From NCBI GenBank assembly GCA_028694875.1, contig JAQVKB010000010.1, positions 1-11,962 of the forward strand: a stretch of DNA of 11,962 nt. Reading direction: 5' to 3'. This document shows positions 6,602 to 11,962 of this stretch, piece by piece. The translations under genes were made by a program, and so were the position numbers. The notes under the pieces are model-generated. The model ran no database searches. It was not told the DNA's origin and was given only the letters and a program-made list of their open reading frames with translations. Position 1 is the first letter of the stretch. Every line of letters starts with the position of its first letter. Source of the DNA: Candidatus Izemoplasmatales bacterium. GTDB lineage: Bacteria > Bacillota_I > Bacilli_A > Izemoplasmatales > Hujiaoplasmataceae.

Positions 6602-6630
6602 ACTATAACAGACAATTCACGCAATGCCAA
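6602..6630 (-). promoter_or_regulatory. Promoter of the DHFR-like operon
   Basis: On the minus strand TTGGCA (6625-6630) and TATAGT (6602-6607) are exactly 17 bases apart, and a TG before the -10 makes it extended (TGTTATAGT). The predicted leader is about 21 nt. Confidence 0.8.
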
Positions 6631-6645
6631 TCAATATGCATTACC

Positions 6646-6678
6646 TACCAAAAAAGACGACTTGAAGCATCGTCTTTT
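6646..6678 (-). terminator. Intrinsic terminator of rsgA
   Basis: AAAAGACGA (6652-6660) pairs perfectly with TCGTCTTTT (6670-6678) across a nine-base loop, with a T-run on the minus strand. It lies seven bases past the rsgA stop. Confidence 0.85.
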
Positions 6679-6684
6679 GTTGGC

Positions 6685-7683
6685 TTATCTTTTTTTCAGC
6701 CGATGCTCGATGATACGATTTCGCGCTTGTTCGCGTCGTCGATAATAATCATTGAGTTTTGTCGCTTTTTGAAACTGCTCAAATCGTTCCTCTTCCATCG
6801 TACCATCTTCGATGGCTTTGATGACCATACAACCCGGTTCCACCGTGTGCGTACAATCACGAAACAGACAACCTTCAGATAATGAGGTCACATCTTCAAA
6901 GACACCTTCATCCACGATATACGAAGAGACAACCCGAATTCCAGGGGTGTCAATCACAGCCCCACCGCCATCGAGTTGAACCATCTCGCGGTTAACTGTG
7001 GTATGCCTTCCTTGCGCGTCCGACATGCGAATCGTTTTCGTATCAAAACGTTCTTCTCCCAAAAGACGATTCAGAATGGTTGATTTCCCAACGCCGCTCG
7101 ATCCAATCAAAACGGCTGTCTTCATGCCAATCGCTTCTCGAATCTTCTGTAGATCCTCGTGATCAAACGCCGATACAATCATCATGGGGACATCGGTGAT
7201 GTGCTGAACTTGTGCTACATATGGAGCTGGATCATCACATAAATCCTTTTTTGTCAGCAAAATGATGGTCTCAAAGTTTTGCCCGTATGTGATCGTTAAA
7301 AAATTTCTCAGTTTTTTCGGATGAAAGTCCTTGTTGAGAGACAAGCAGAGAAAAACGAGGTCGACATTGACGGCGAGAATTTGCTGCTCACCGACAGAGC
7401 CAACATCGGCACGAGACAAGATACTGCGACGTTCCCCGACGGATTCGATAATCCCCATCCATTCATCCGCCATATGAAAATGGACGAGATCACCGACTTG
7501 AGGATAATCGGATTTTTGATTGTGAAGGTACCGATAACGACCGGATACCTCCATAAAATGTTTTTCCTCGCCGATTTCGACGAGATATCGTTCGCGATAG
7601 ACCGCGATGACTGTCCCGATATGCATGCCGGGATTCAAATTAGTTTCGATGATGAATTCTCCTTTCTTGGGAAGACACATCAT
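6685..7683 (-). CDS. rsgA: Ribosome small subunit-dependent GTPase RsgA
   Basis: This is the circularly permuted GTPase that checks and releases late 30S assembly intermediates. From the ATG at 7683 the protein has 332 residues. An N-terminal OB-fold (about 18-95) precedes the G domain, whose motifs come in permuted order: G4 TKKD (144-147), G1 GSSGVGKS (194-201), the GRHTT switch (225-229) and G3 DTPG (245-248). A C-terminal zinc knuckle follows with C272, C277, H279 and C285 (CX4CXHX5C). All key residues are present and the length is normal. The start is uncertain. ATGs at 7683 and 7680 have no SD, and a GTG at 7704 lies inside a terminator hairpin. AAAGGAG (7659-7665) is ideally placed for the AUC codon at 7653 or, poorly, a TTG at 7638. 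The gene sits behind an unusually long leader containing a small ORF and a terminator. Confidence 0.95.
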   Translation of the reverse strand: MMCLPKKGEFIIETNLNPGMHIGTVIAVYRERYLVEIGEEKHFMEVSGRYRYLHNQKSDYPQVGDLVHFHMADEWMGIIESVGERRSILSRADVGSVGEQQILAVNVDLVFLCLSLNKDFHPKKLRNFLTITYGQNFETIILLTKKDLCDDPAPYVAQVQHITDVPMMIVSAFDHEDLQKIREAIGMKTAVLIGSSGVGKSTILNRLLGEERFDTKTIRMSDAQGRHTTVNREMVQLDGGGAVIDTPGIRVVSSYIVDEGVFEDVTSLSEGCLFRDCTHTVEPGCMVIKAIEDGTMEEERFEQFQKATKLNDYYRRREQARNRIIEHRLKKR

Positions 7684-7688
7684 CGCGC

Positions 7689-7715
7689 AAACAAAAAGGA
7701 CCACAAACGGTCCTT
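7689..7715 (-). terminator. Intrinsic terminator within the rsgA leader
   Basis: On the minus strand AAGGACC (7715-7709) pairs with GGTCCTT (7702-7696) across a six-base loop, followed by TTTGTTT. It lies 13 bases after a 22-codon ORF and just before rsgA, so it must be bypassed for rsgA to be transcribed from the visible promoter. It is a candidate attenuator. Confidence 0.72.
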
Positions 7716-7727
7716 AGAATCATGGAT

Positions 7728-7796
7728 TCAAGACGTAAGTCTGCGGGTTGATGTATCTATGATATTTTGATTTGATGGGAAGTTTTTTTCAATCAT
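7728..7796 (-). CDS. Possible 22-residue leader peptide upstream of rsgA
   Basis: A short ORF starts MIEKNFPSNQ and ends RRLTS before a TGA. The ATG at 7796 has AAAGGAG ten bases upstream, slightly long but usable. Another ATG (7803) sits three bases from the SD and is followed at once by TAG, a start-stop unit that could be a ribosome trap. The peptide has no run of one amino acid, so a classical amino-acid attenuator is unlikely. It ends 13 bases before the leader terminator. It may act by being translated rather than through its product, or may be a small protein with its own terminator. Too short for homology-based judgement. Confidence 0.45.
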   Translation of the reverse strand: MIEKNFPSNQNIIDTSTRRLTS

Positions 7797-7826
7797 CCTA
7801 CATCAACTCCTTTCGGGTTCAACGTC

Positions 7827-7856
7827 ATTATAAGGCAAAGAATGGGGCGATGTCAA
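7827..7856 (-). promoter_or_regulatory. Consensus promoter of the rsgA leader
   Basis: On the minus strand a perfect TTGACA (7851-7856) and a perfect TATAAT (7827-7832) are 18 bases apart, the best match to consensus in the window. It begins three bases past the stop of the YciI gene. Confidence 0.88.
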
Positions 7857-7858
7857 GC

Positions 7859-8209
7859 CTAAATCACTTGGCGAAGTTCATATCTACCTTCTCCATTGCC
7901 CATCGGATCAGGGGCTTTCATGGCCCAAGAGATCGCTTCTTCTTTGTTTTTCACTTCCAACAAGAAAAAACCAGCGATCAAATCTTCTGTCGGTGAAAAC
8001 GGTCCTTTCGTCACAACGCGCTCGCTACTCTCGTTTGGAAACGCGATGCGTAATGCATTCTCGGTAGGATAAAGCCCTTTGGACATTATACGAACTCCAG
8101 CTTGTTCGAGTTCGTCGTTGTATCGATCCATTTGTAATTGCAATTCTTTGTTGGGCGCGCCACCGGTTTCGGTGTGCCGCGACGCTTTGACAAGCAACAT
8201 GAATAACAT
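7859..8209 (-). CDS. YciI family protein
   Basis: This is a 116-residue protein with a dimeric alpha/beta-barrel YCII domain. The opening FMLLVKASRHTETGG is the typical first strand of the longer (DGPF-type) YciI proteins. The pattern VVTKGPFSPTEDLIAGFFLLEVKNKEEAISWAMKAPDP (66-102) corresponds to the usual 'DGPF..TKE.LAGF.L.....EEAI.WA...P' core, with KGPF in place of DGPF, and the end GEGRYELRQV is the closing strand. Catalytic roles in this family are mostly unproven; some members are dehydrochlorinase-like or fused to sigma factors. ATG 8209 is preceded by GGAGGA (8216-8221) at six bases. It follows the two-TM gene by 51 bases on the same strand, with no terminator between, so it is probably the third gene of that operon. 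Confidence 0.87.
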   Translation of the reverse strand: MLFMLLVKASRHTETGGAPNKELQLQMDRYNDELEQAGVRIMSKGLYPTENALRIAFPNESSERVVTKGPFSPTEDLIAGFFLLEVKNKEEAISWAMKAPDPMGNGEGRYELRQVI

Positions 8210-8260
8210 CTGGAATCCTCCTATTCGATACTTTGATATCTCTCTATGATACAACTTCGA

Positions 8261-9106
8261 TTAGTAACGACGACGAATGATGTTGTCAATTCTCGGGATG
8301 GGAGAAGAAATCAACTTGGATTTTGTGTAGACGGACGCATCCAACGCCTTCACTTTCAAAATCTGATTCACAAATGCGCGATGAAACTTTCTAAAATCCC
8401 CAAACGATTTTTGAGAGTACTGGATATCATCTAGTAGGAAGGGATAAAAGACGACATGAACCTTTCCATCTTCGGATTGTACCCACATTTTCAAAGCGAA
8501 TAAAGTTTCATTGAAATATAATCTCCGGCGGCCTTGTATATGTTTGAGGACCCTGCATTTGATTACACTCCCAGCGATATTCTCTGTTCGATGCTCTCGG
8601 AGATCCTCATTCAAAATAAACGCAAAATGATAGTATTCATAGATCGTGAATAAGAGGAATCCTATGAAAATGATTATACTTAGTTGAATGGTGAGATATT
8701 CTACCACATAAGGTCCGTTTTGAATGGAGATGACCACCATCATCACCAATGCTACCACCAAAAAGAAGACAAAAAACCAAATCCAAGGCCACACTTGTTG
8801 CCTCGTACGATACCCAAATCCATAATAGTCATAAATAATCGGGTCTGTGATCGTGGGATCCATACGCATTAGTTCTTCTTTGAATTGATATGCTTGGACG
8901 GTATGAGAGTTGTACAACCACTTCGCTTGTTCTTCGCTCAAATGCAACTGCACCATTAAATCCGCGAGGACTTGACTTTGTATCGAGCGTTTCAAAGTGG
9001 CGTGAACCGAAGTGTTGTGTTTTTTCCCAGTTCGTTTCGTCAGTATTCTAGCATAGATATTTCGGATCTTCATATCGGTGATTTCTTTATAATCCCATGT
9101 GCGCAT
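8261..9106 (-). CDS. Two-TM membrane protein of unknown function
   Basis: I do not recognise this 281-residue protein. A basic, soluble N-terminal part (1-105) is followed by two strong membrane helices (about 107-128 and 138-157) joined by a short polar loop, and a C-terminal domain of about 125 residues that should lie on the same side as the N-terminus, most likely the cytoplasm. The C-terminal part looks like a small mixed alpha/beta domain with strands around 178-189 and 211-224. The N-terminal segment TLKRSIQSQVLADLMVQLHLSEEQAKWLY may be a helical protein-interaction module. ATG 9106 has AAGAGG nine bases upstream. The gene overlaps the end of the nucleotidyltransferase gene by 20 bases, so the two are very likely co-translated and may work together. 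Confidence 0.75.
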   Translation of the reverse strand: MRTWDYKEITDMKIRNIYARILTKRTGKKHNTSVHATLKRSIQSQVLADLMVQLHLSEEQAKWLYNSHTVQAYQFKEELMRMDPTITDPIIYDYYGFGYRTRQQVWPWIWFFVFFLVVALVMMVVISIQNGPYVVEYLTIQLSIIIFIGFLLFTIYEYYHFAFILNEDLREHRTENIAGSVIKCRVLKHIQGRRRLYFNETLFALKMWVQSEDGKVHVVFYPFLLDDIQYSQKSFGDFRKFHRAFVNQILKVKALDASVYTKSKLISSPIPRIDNIIRRRY

Positions 9107-9803
9107 CGATGGCTACCTCTTGCATTTCTAGGTGTGGTTTCATTTGTTCTTGAATCATCGTAATCCATTGTCGAGGCGATAGATGGTTTGTCGTACCATA
9201 TTCTATTTGGTACCAAGACAATGCTTCTTGTTTGGAAAGAAAACCTTGATGGATGACTGTGTAGAGAGATCGAACACTCGCTTCAATGGCATACTTTTGA
9301 AAAGCGATGTTTTCTTCCAGTAAACTCATGTTCAAGAACGTGTTGATTTGATCTTGAATATCCTTATAGACTTCATTCCAGGAAAAAGGAAGGAAATAGG
9401 CTAAGGGAATACGATGAAAATAGCTGTCATAACAATCCAGTATCATCGCCGATTCCAGTTGATTGAAATTGGCGCAATCGAGGGCTTTCCAGCCTAATTC
9501 ATTGGTTCCAACATAATATCCGTTCAACACTTTGTAATCCGAAATTCCTAAATAGCGACCTTCCAGTTTGCTGATTGCGGAAGGAGTCAAGCGGAGTCGT
9601 TGATGCAACTCGATGATACGGCGAATCTCTTGGGGAGTCAGTGGCCCGTCAATCCATACGATGAAATCGATATCGCTACGCAATAAATCGAAACCACCTC
9701 GGACAAGCGAACCATAGAATACGATATCGATAAGACGGGATCCAAAAATAGGATCGAGGCACTTCGCAAACTCTTCAAAATAGAAAGAGATCTTGTCTTT
9801 CAT
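9087..9803 (-). CDS. Nucleotidyltransferase with AadA-like (DUF4111) C-terminal domain
   Basis: This is a 238-residue protein with the architecture of aminoglycoside nucleotidyltransferases of the ANT(3'')/ANT(9) type. The polymerase-beta-like nucleotidyltransferase core is FYGSLVRGGFDLLRSDIDFIVW (29-50), with the GS motif at 31-32 and metal-binding D44 and D46. E81 in KLEGRYL is placed like the third acidic residue (catalytic base) of AadA. The C-terminal helical domain contains VRSLYTVIHQGFLSKQEALSWYQ (177-199), which parallels the R-x-L-Y-T...G-x-x-x-SK...A...W block of AadA/DUF4111. It is divergent, so the substrate may not be an aminoglycoside. ATG 9803 has AAGGGGG at seven bases and a TATAAT close upstream. 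It is the first gene of a probable three-gene operon. Confidence 0.82.
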   Translation of the reverse strand: MKDKISFYFEEFAKCLDPIFGSRLIDIVFYGSLVRGGFDLLRSDIDFIVWIDGPLTPQEIRRIIELHQRLRLTPSAISKLEGRYLGISDYKVLNGYYVGTNELGWKALDCANFNQLESAMILDCYDSYFHRIPLAYFLPFSWNEVYKDIQDQINTFLNMSLLEENIAFQKYAIEASVRSLYTVIHQGFLSKQEALSWYQIEYGTTNHLSPRQWITMIQEQMKPHLEMQEVAIDAHMGL

Positions 9804-9823
9804 ATTGTCGCCCCCTTATCATC

Positions 9824-9829
9824 ATTATA
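9824..9829 (-). promoter_or_regulatory. -10 element of the nucleotidyltransferase operon
   Basis: A perfect TATAAT on the minus strand lies 20 bases before the ATG. The predicted start falls at about 9817, so the SD AAGGGGG (9811-9817) would be at the very 5' end of the mRNA. No convincing -35 was found. Confidence 0.55.
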
Positions 9830-9854
9830 CAAGAATGTGTTCCCGTTTTCTATG

Positions 9855-9883
9855 AAAAAAGAAAATGCTCCAAAAGAGCATTT
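9855..9883 (-). terminator. Intrinsic terminator of the XRE-lipoprotein operon
   Basis: AAATGCTC (9863-9870) pairs perfectly with GAGCATTT (9876-9883) over a five-base loop. On the minus strand the stem is followed by TCTTTTTT. The lipoprotein stop codon overlaps the stem edge. Confidence 0.87.
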
Positions 9884-10413
9884 CAGTTGGTCTCAGACGA
9901 AGAGAGTCGATATACATTCCAAATCATGAACACATCGTTTGAACTGCCAATCCAGTCCGTTTCGGCAAGATACCATGTATCGCCTTGTACAAAGAGCGAA
10001 ACACCAAGAAACTGGTCTCCTTCGTAGACGTGATACACATCATTGTATTGCTTTTGGAAGAGATCAAATCGATAATCAAAATTCGAAAAGACATCATGGA
10101 TATCCAAAAATACGATGTCGTCCAAATCTTGATAAACATCGACTTCCTCATATTTGATATCATCATAAGAAAGCAATTCGGTGCCGGAACGTAGATAACT
10201 TATATGGTCTTCTGAAAATTCGATGTATTCGATGTTTTGAGTAGCGAAAGTACATGCGTCTAATGTTGAAGAAGAAAAGACGCTCAAATACACGCATTCC
10301 TCAACCCAATATGTGCCTTGAAGATTTTCAACCTCAACGAGGTGACTTTGTTGACAACCGAACAGTGATGTGACAAACACCATCATCAACAATAAAAAAG
10401 CGATTCGTTTCAT
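9883..10413 (-). CDS. Predicted lipoprotein of unknown function
   Basis: This is a 176-residue exported lipoprotein. The signal peptide is MKR, then the hydrophobic AFLLLMMVFVTS, then the lipobox LFGC with C20 as the lipidated cysteine. The mature part is acidic and rich in Tyr, Asp and aromatic residues (for example YDDIKYEEVDVYQDLDDIVF), suggesting a compact beta-rich extracytoplasmic domain; it starts with a 'LQGTYWVEECVYLSVF' strand pattern. I know no specific family. ATG 10413 is chosen because AAGGAAGGA (10422-10430) precedes it and the signal peptide then begins correctly. The SD overlaps the stop codon of the XRE gene, so the two are co-transcribed and coupled. A role as partner or target of the XRE sensor is inference. 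Confidence 0.83.
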   Translation of the reverse strand: MKRIAFLLLMMVFVTSLFGCQQSHLVEVENLQGTYWVEECVYLSVFSSSTLDACTFATQNIEYIEFSEDHISYLRSGTELLSYDDIKYEEVDVYQDLDDIVFLDIHDVFSNFDYRFDLFQKQYNDVYHVYEGDQFLGVSLFVQGDTWYLAETDWIGSSNDVFMIWNVYRLSSSETN

Positions 10414-10429
10414 GGATCTAGTCCTTCCT

Positions 10430-11137
10430 TTATTGTGTAAACTCAAAAACGATGAGCCGGTGATACTCCGATTGGTATATCATGAAAAGATATTGGCATG
10501 AGAGATTGATATCACAGGAAACAAAGGAATCTTCTTGATTCGAATTCCAAACGTAAAAATAATTTCCAACCAATAAATAGCTTTGAAGTCCTAAAGGAAT
10601 CAAATCTTTCTCCTCATCGGAGAAATGTTGTCTCCATTCCGTGGAGGAGAAAAGGGTATTCTCAAAATCATCTCGCTCAGAAGTATCTGAAAACACAAAA
10701 TAACTCATTTGTTGGATTTCGAAAAGATTCCCATACGCCGTCCATTCTGGAAATGATTCCGAAACAAAACGGCCTCGAACTGGCATATTGATTTCTAGAA
10801 TTGACTCCAACTTGAGAGCGTACTCATCATACGCGTTTCGCTCCTGAATGGCGTTAATTATTGGTATTAAGGTTAGTAGCATCAAATCGAGAACCAAAAT
10901 CATTGGTAATAGCCACCATTTTTTTCTCTTTATTCTGGGTTGATCTCCCATCAATTCATCGATGCTGATCTCGAGTTCCTTCGATACTGTAAGTAATATC
11001 GTCGTGTCAGGGAGTCCTTTTCCAGTTTCCCATTTCGACACCGCTTGTTTTGTCACATACAAACGATCTGCGAGCATCTGCTGGGTTAGCTTCTTTTTCT
11101 TTCGGTATATTCGTATGTTATCACCAATGATCGACAA
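10430..11137 (-). CDS. Membrane-anchored XRE-family transcriptional regulator
   Basis: This is a 235-residue protein in three parts. An N-terminal Cro/CI-type helix-turn-helix spans residues 6-62, with LTQQMLADRLYVTKQAVSKW (17-36) as the DNA-binding helices and ETGKGLPD after them. A single membrane helix lies at about 74-95, preceded by RIKRKKWW. A C-terminal domain of about 140 residues follows. The basic flank places the HTH inside and the C-terminal domain outside the membrane. That domain has two close cysteines (SFVSCDINLSC) and matches nothing I know. The start is TTG at 11137, with GAGTGAT five bases upstream, since a stop lies immediately upstream in frame. It has its own promoter and is followed by the lipoprotein gene. 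Confidence 0.85.
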   Translation of the reverse strand: MSIIGDNIRIYRKKKKLTQQMLADRLYVTKQAVSKWETGKGLPDTTILLTVSKELEISIDELMGDQPRIKRKKWWLLPMILVLDLMLLTLIPIINAIQERNAYDEYALKLESILEINMPVRGRFVSESFPEWTAYGNLFEIQQMSYFVFSDTSERDDFENTLFSSTEWRQHFSDEEKDLIPLGLQSYLLVGNYFYVWNSNQEDSFVSCDINLSCQYLFMIYQSEYHRLIVFEFTQ

Positions 11138-11161
11138 TGGGCATCACTCACTCTCGCGTTC

Positions 11162-11190
11162 ATTATACCTTGAATTCATACAAACATCAA
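11162..11190 (-). promoter_or_regulatory. Promoter of the XRE-lipoprotein operon
   Basis: On the minus strand TTGATG (11185-11190) and a perfect TATAAT (11162-11167) are 17 bases apart. The 8-base palindrome TGAATTCA (11171-11178) sits in the spacer, where XRE proteins often bind for autoregulation. Confidence 0.8.
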
Positions 11191-11226
11191 TCTTTCTTCG
11201 GTACACGCATCGTTGACACGACTTCC

Positions 11227-11262
11227 AAAAAGAAAAGCCATTGATTCAATCTTCAATGGCTT
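11227..11262 (-). terminator. Intrinsic terminator of the second GNAT gene
   Basis: AAGCCATTGA (11235-11244) pairs perfectly with TCAATGGCTT (11253-11262) over an eight-base loop, followed on the minus strand by TTCTTTTT. Confidence 0.88.
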
Positions 11263-11278
11263 GTGAAAAACATAGAAC

Positions 11279-11869
11279 TCAGTGCAATTGCTTTCGGACA
11301 ACGAGGTAGTGCCCGATATCTTCTTTGATGAAGAACCCTTGCTTGAGATACATCGTAAGCGGTCCTTCAAAATCGTCCTTCTTTTTCAAAAATCTCTTCG
11401 GATAAGCTTCCACATATTGATAACCTTCTCGAAAAGCATCCTTGCAGACTTGTTCAAGAAGTTTGGTTGCGATTCCCATTCTACGATATTCTTTAGCAAT
11501 CGCAAAACAGAAAATGGACTTCACGAATGGATCATCCGAGTTCGATGTATCTAGTTCCTGTAGATTTCTTATCCAACTAATACTATGGGTGTACTCTGAT
11601 CTCGCATTGGCGTTACACCAACCTACTACACGAGTTCCATCGAAAGCTAGATATCCTCGAATCAATCCAGTACGAACATATTGTGCAGCCAGATCTCGTC
11701 TTTTGGCGGCCGTACTCATTCGTTCCAATCCTTGTCGGTGATCATCCGAACTCCAACAAACACAGTAACATTTATGTTCTTGAAGATCATCACTGTGATC
11801 TTCTCGATCAAAAAAATTCAAATATGGAATGGTATCATCCATGGTTAAGGGTCTTATCACAAGATTCAT
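11279..11869 (-). CDS. GNAT N-acetyltransferase with a CxCxC segment
   Basis: This is a 196-residue acetyl-CoA-dependent N-acetyltransferase. The beta-4/alpha-3 core is FCFAIAKEYRRMGIATKLLEQVCKDAFREGY (120-150), with the acetyl-CoA loop RRMGIA at 129-134. The end GPLTMYLKQGFF (169-180) is the usual C-terminal strand and helix. An unusual feature is HKCYCVCW (32-39), three alternating cysteines in the N-terminal region. I recall similar Cys-rich N-terminal segments in a subgroup of Firmicute GNATs, whose substrates are unknown. ATG 11869 is preceded by AGAGGTGAC. It is monocistronic with its own terminator. It is not closely similar to the acetyltransferase at 660-1157, which is of the RimJ/RimL type. 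The minus-strand promoter in the 11870-11957 gap is weak and uncertain. Confidence 0.87.
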   Translation of the reverse strand: MNLVIRPLTMDDTIPYLNFFDREDHSDDLQEHKCYCVCWSSDDHRQGLERMSTAAKRRDLAAQYVRTGLIRGYLAFDGTRVVGWCNANARSEYTHSISWIRNLQELDTSNSDDPFVKSIFCFAIAKEYRRMGIATKLLEQVCKDAFREGYQYVEAYPKRFLKKKDDFEGPLTMYLKQGFFIKEDIGHYLVVRKQLH

Positions 11870-11926
11870 CTTGTCACCTCTTTACGCAGTCTTTGAGTTC
11901 TATAAGCCAGTTCCATTGCGATATCA

Positions 11927-11935
11927 TGGTATAAT
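11927..11935 (+). promoter_or_regulatory. Extended -10 promoter of the gene at the right edge
   Basis: TGGTATAAT is a perfect extended -10 (TG-n-TATAAT). The -35 is not clear. The predicted start is near 11942, three bases before the SD. Confidence 0.65.
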
Positions 11936-11957
11936 CAATGTATAGGAGGGGATTACG

Positions 11958-11962
11958 ATGTC
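11958..11962 (+). CDS. Start codon of a gene running off the right edge
   Basis: An ATG at 11958 follows AGGAGGGG (11944-11951) and the extended -10 promoter at 11927-11935. Only the start codon and two further bases are in the window, so the product cannot be told. Confidence 0.55.

Larger units (their letters stand above)
7684..7820 (-). promoter_or_regulatory. Candidate attenuator leader of rsgA
   Basis: The stretch from the predicted transcription start (about 7820) to rsgA is about 137 nt, while other leaders here are about 12-45 nt. In order it holds an SD (AAAGGAG, 7807-7813), a 22-codon ORF (7796-7728), a hairpin GAATC/GATTC over its stop codon (7717-7729) and a terminator (7689-7715). 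An exact 9-base inverted repeat, TACATCAAC (7799-7807) with GTTGATGTA (7747-7755), brackets most of the ORF and touches its SD. A ribosome at the ORF's stop codon would cover the small hairpin and reach the terminator's first arm. Translation-controlled termination is inferred, not shown. Confidence 0.5.

Noticed and set aside
7321..7770. Plus-strand open frame of 149 codons
   Set aside because: It lies antisense to rsgA and its leader, has no SD, and its composition is what the reverse strand of an rsgA gene gives.
8245..8254. TATGATACAA on the plus strand, as an extended -10 promoter
   Set aside because: It would transcribe antisense into the two-TM gene and has no plausible plus-strand gene or SD downstream.
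11115..11149. ATG-initiated 7-codon ORF overlapping the XRE start
   Set aside because: It has only a weak SD and ends almost at once; the TTG in the HTH frame better explains the region.
660..11869. APH, ANT, GNAT and DHFR-like genes as an antibiotic-resistance island
   Set aside because: The genes are in separate transcription units, are divergent from known resistance enzymes, and no mobile element, integron or flanking repeat is visible.
1..11962. CRISPR arrays, tRNA/rRNA genes, insertion sequences, phage genes
   Set aside because: I found no regularly spaced repeats, cloverleaf-like segments, transposase or integrase motifs on either strand.

Overview
The window looks like chromosomal DNA of a low-GC Gram-positive-type bacterium (Bacillota, or a relative that uses the standard code). 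The evidence is strong purine-rich Shine-Dalgarno (SD) sequences (AGGAGG, AAAGGAG, GAGGTGAT), consensus sigma-A-like promoters often with an extended -10 (TGnTATAAT, TGATACAAT), compact hairpin-plus-T-tract terminators, and families typical of Firmicutes (YwaF-type membrane protein, YciI, DUF1801, a CC/CxxC protein beginning MEILNRIPTF). TGA is used as a stop in several genes, so the Mycoplasma/Spiroplasma code is excluded. The genus cannot be told from the sequence. I see no insertion sequence, phage gene, CRISPR array, tRNA or rRNA.

Layout. 1-357 (-): 5' part of a short-chain dehydrogenase. 358-659: divergent intergenic region with promoters both ways. 660-2042 (+): a RimJ/RimL-type acetyltransferase and a YwaF-like membrane protein, each with its own promoter. 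2046-2087: bidirectional terminator. 3009-2087 (-): a two-gene operon (CC/CxxC protein, then ASCH protein) joined by an ATGA overlap. 4082-3096 (-): APH-type kinase. 4539-4165 (-): DUF1801 protein. 4715-5629 (+): EamA/DMT exporter, with a second bidirectional terminator. 6574-5666 (-): RibD_C/DHFR-like reductase and a small unknown helical protein. 7820-6685 (-): ribosome-assembly GTPase RsgA behind a leader of about 140 nt. 9803-7859 (-): aminoglycoside-nucleotidyltransferase-like protein, two-TM protein and YciI protein. 11137-9883 (-): membrane-anchored XRE regulator and a lipoprotein. 11869-11279 (-): second GNAT acetyltransferase. 11958 (+): the start codon of one more gene.

Most genes are single or paired housekeeping and accessory enzymes with very short predicted 5' UTRs (about 12-45 nt). 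Several belong to superfamilies that include antibiotic-modifying enzymes (APH, ANT, GNAT, DHFR-like), but none can be called a resistance gene from sequence alone.

The most interesting element is the rsgA leader: a consensus promoter, a 22-codon small ORF with an SD, a 9-bp inverted repeat bracketing that ORF, a small hairpin over its stop codon, then an intrinsic terminator placed directly before rsgA. This has the layout of a translation-responsive transcription attenuator controlling a ribosome-assembly factor. The second point of interest is the pair made of an XRE regulator with an extracytoplasmic domain and its co-transcribed lipoprotein.
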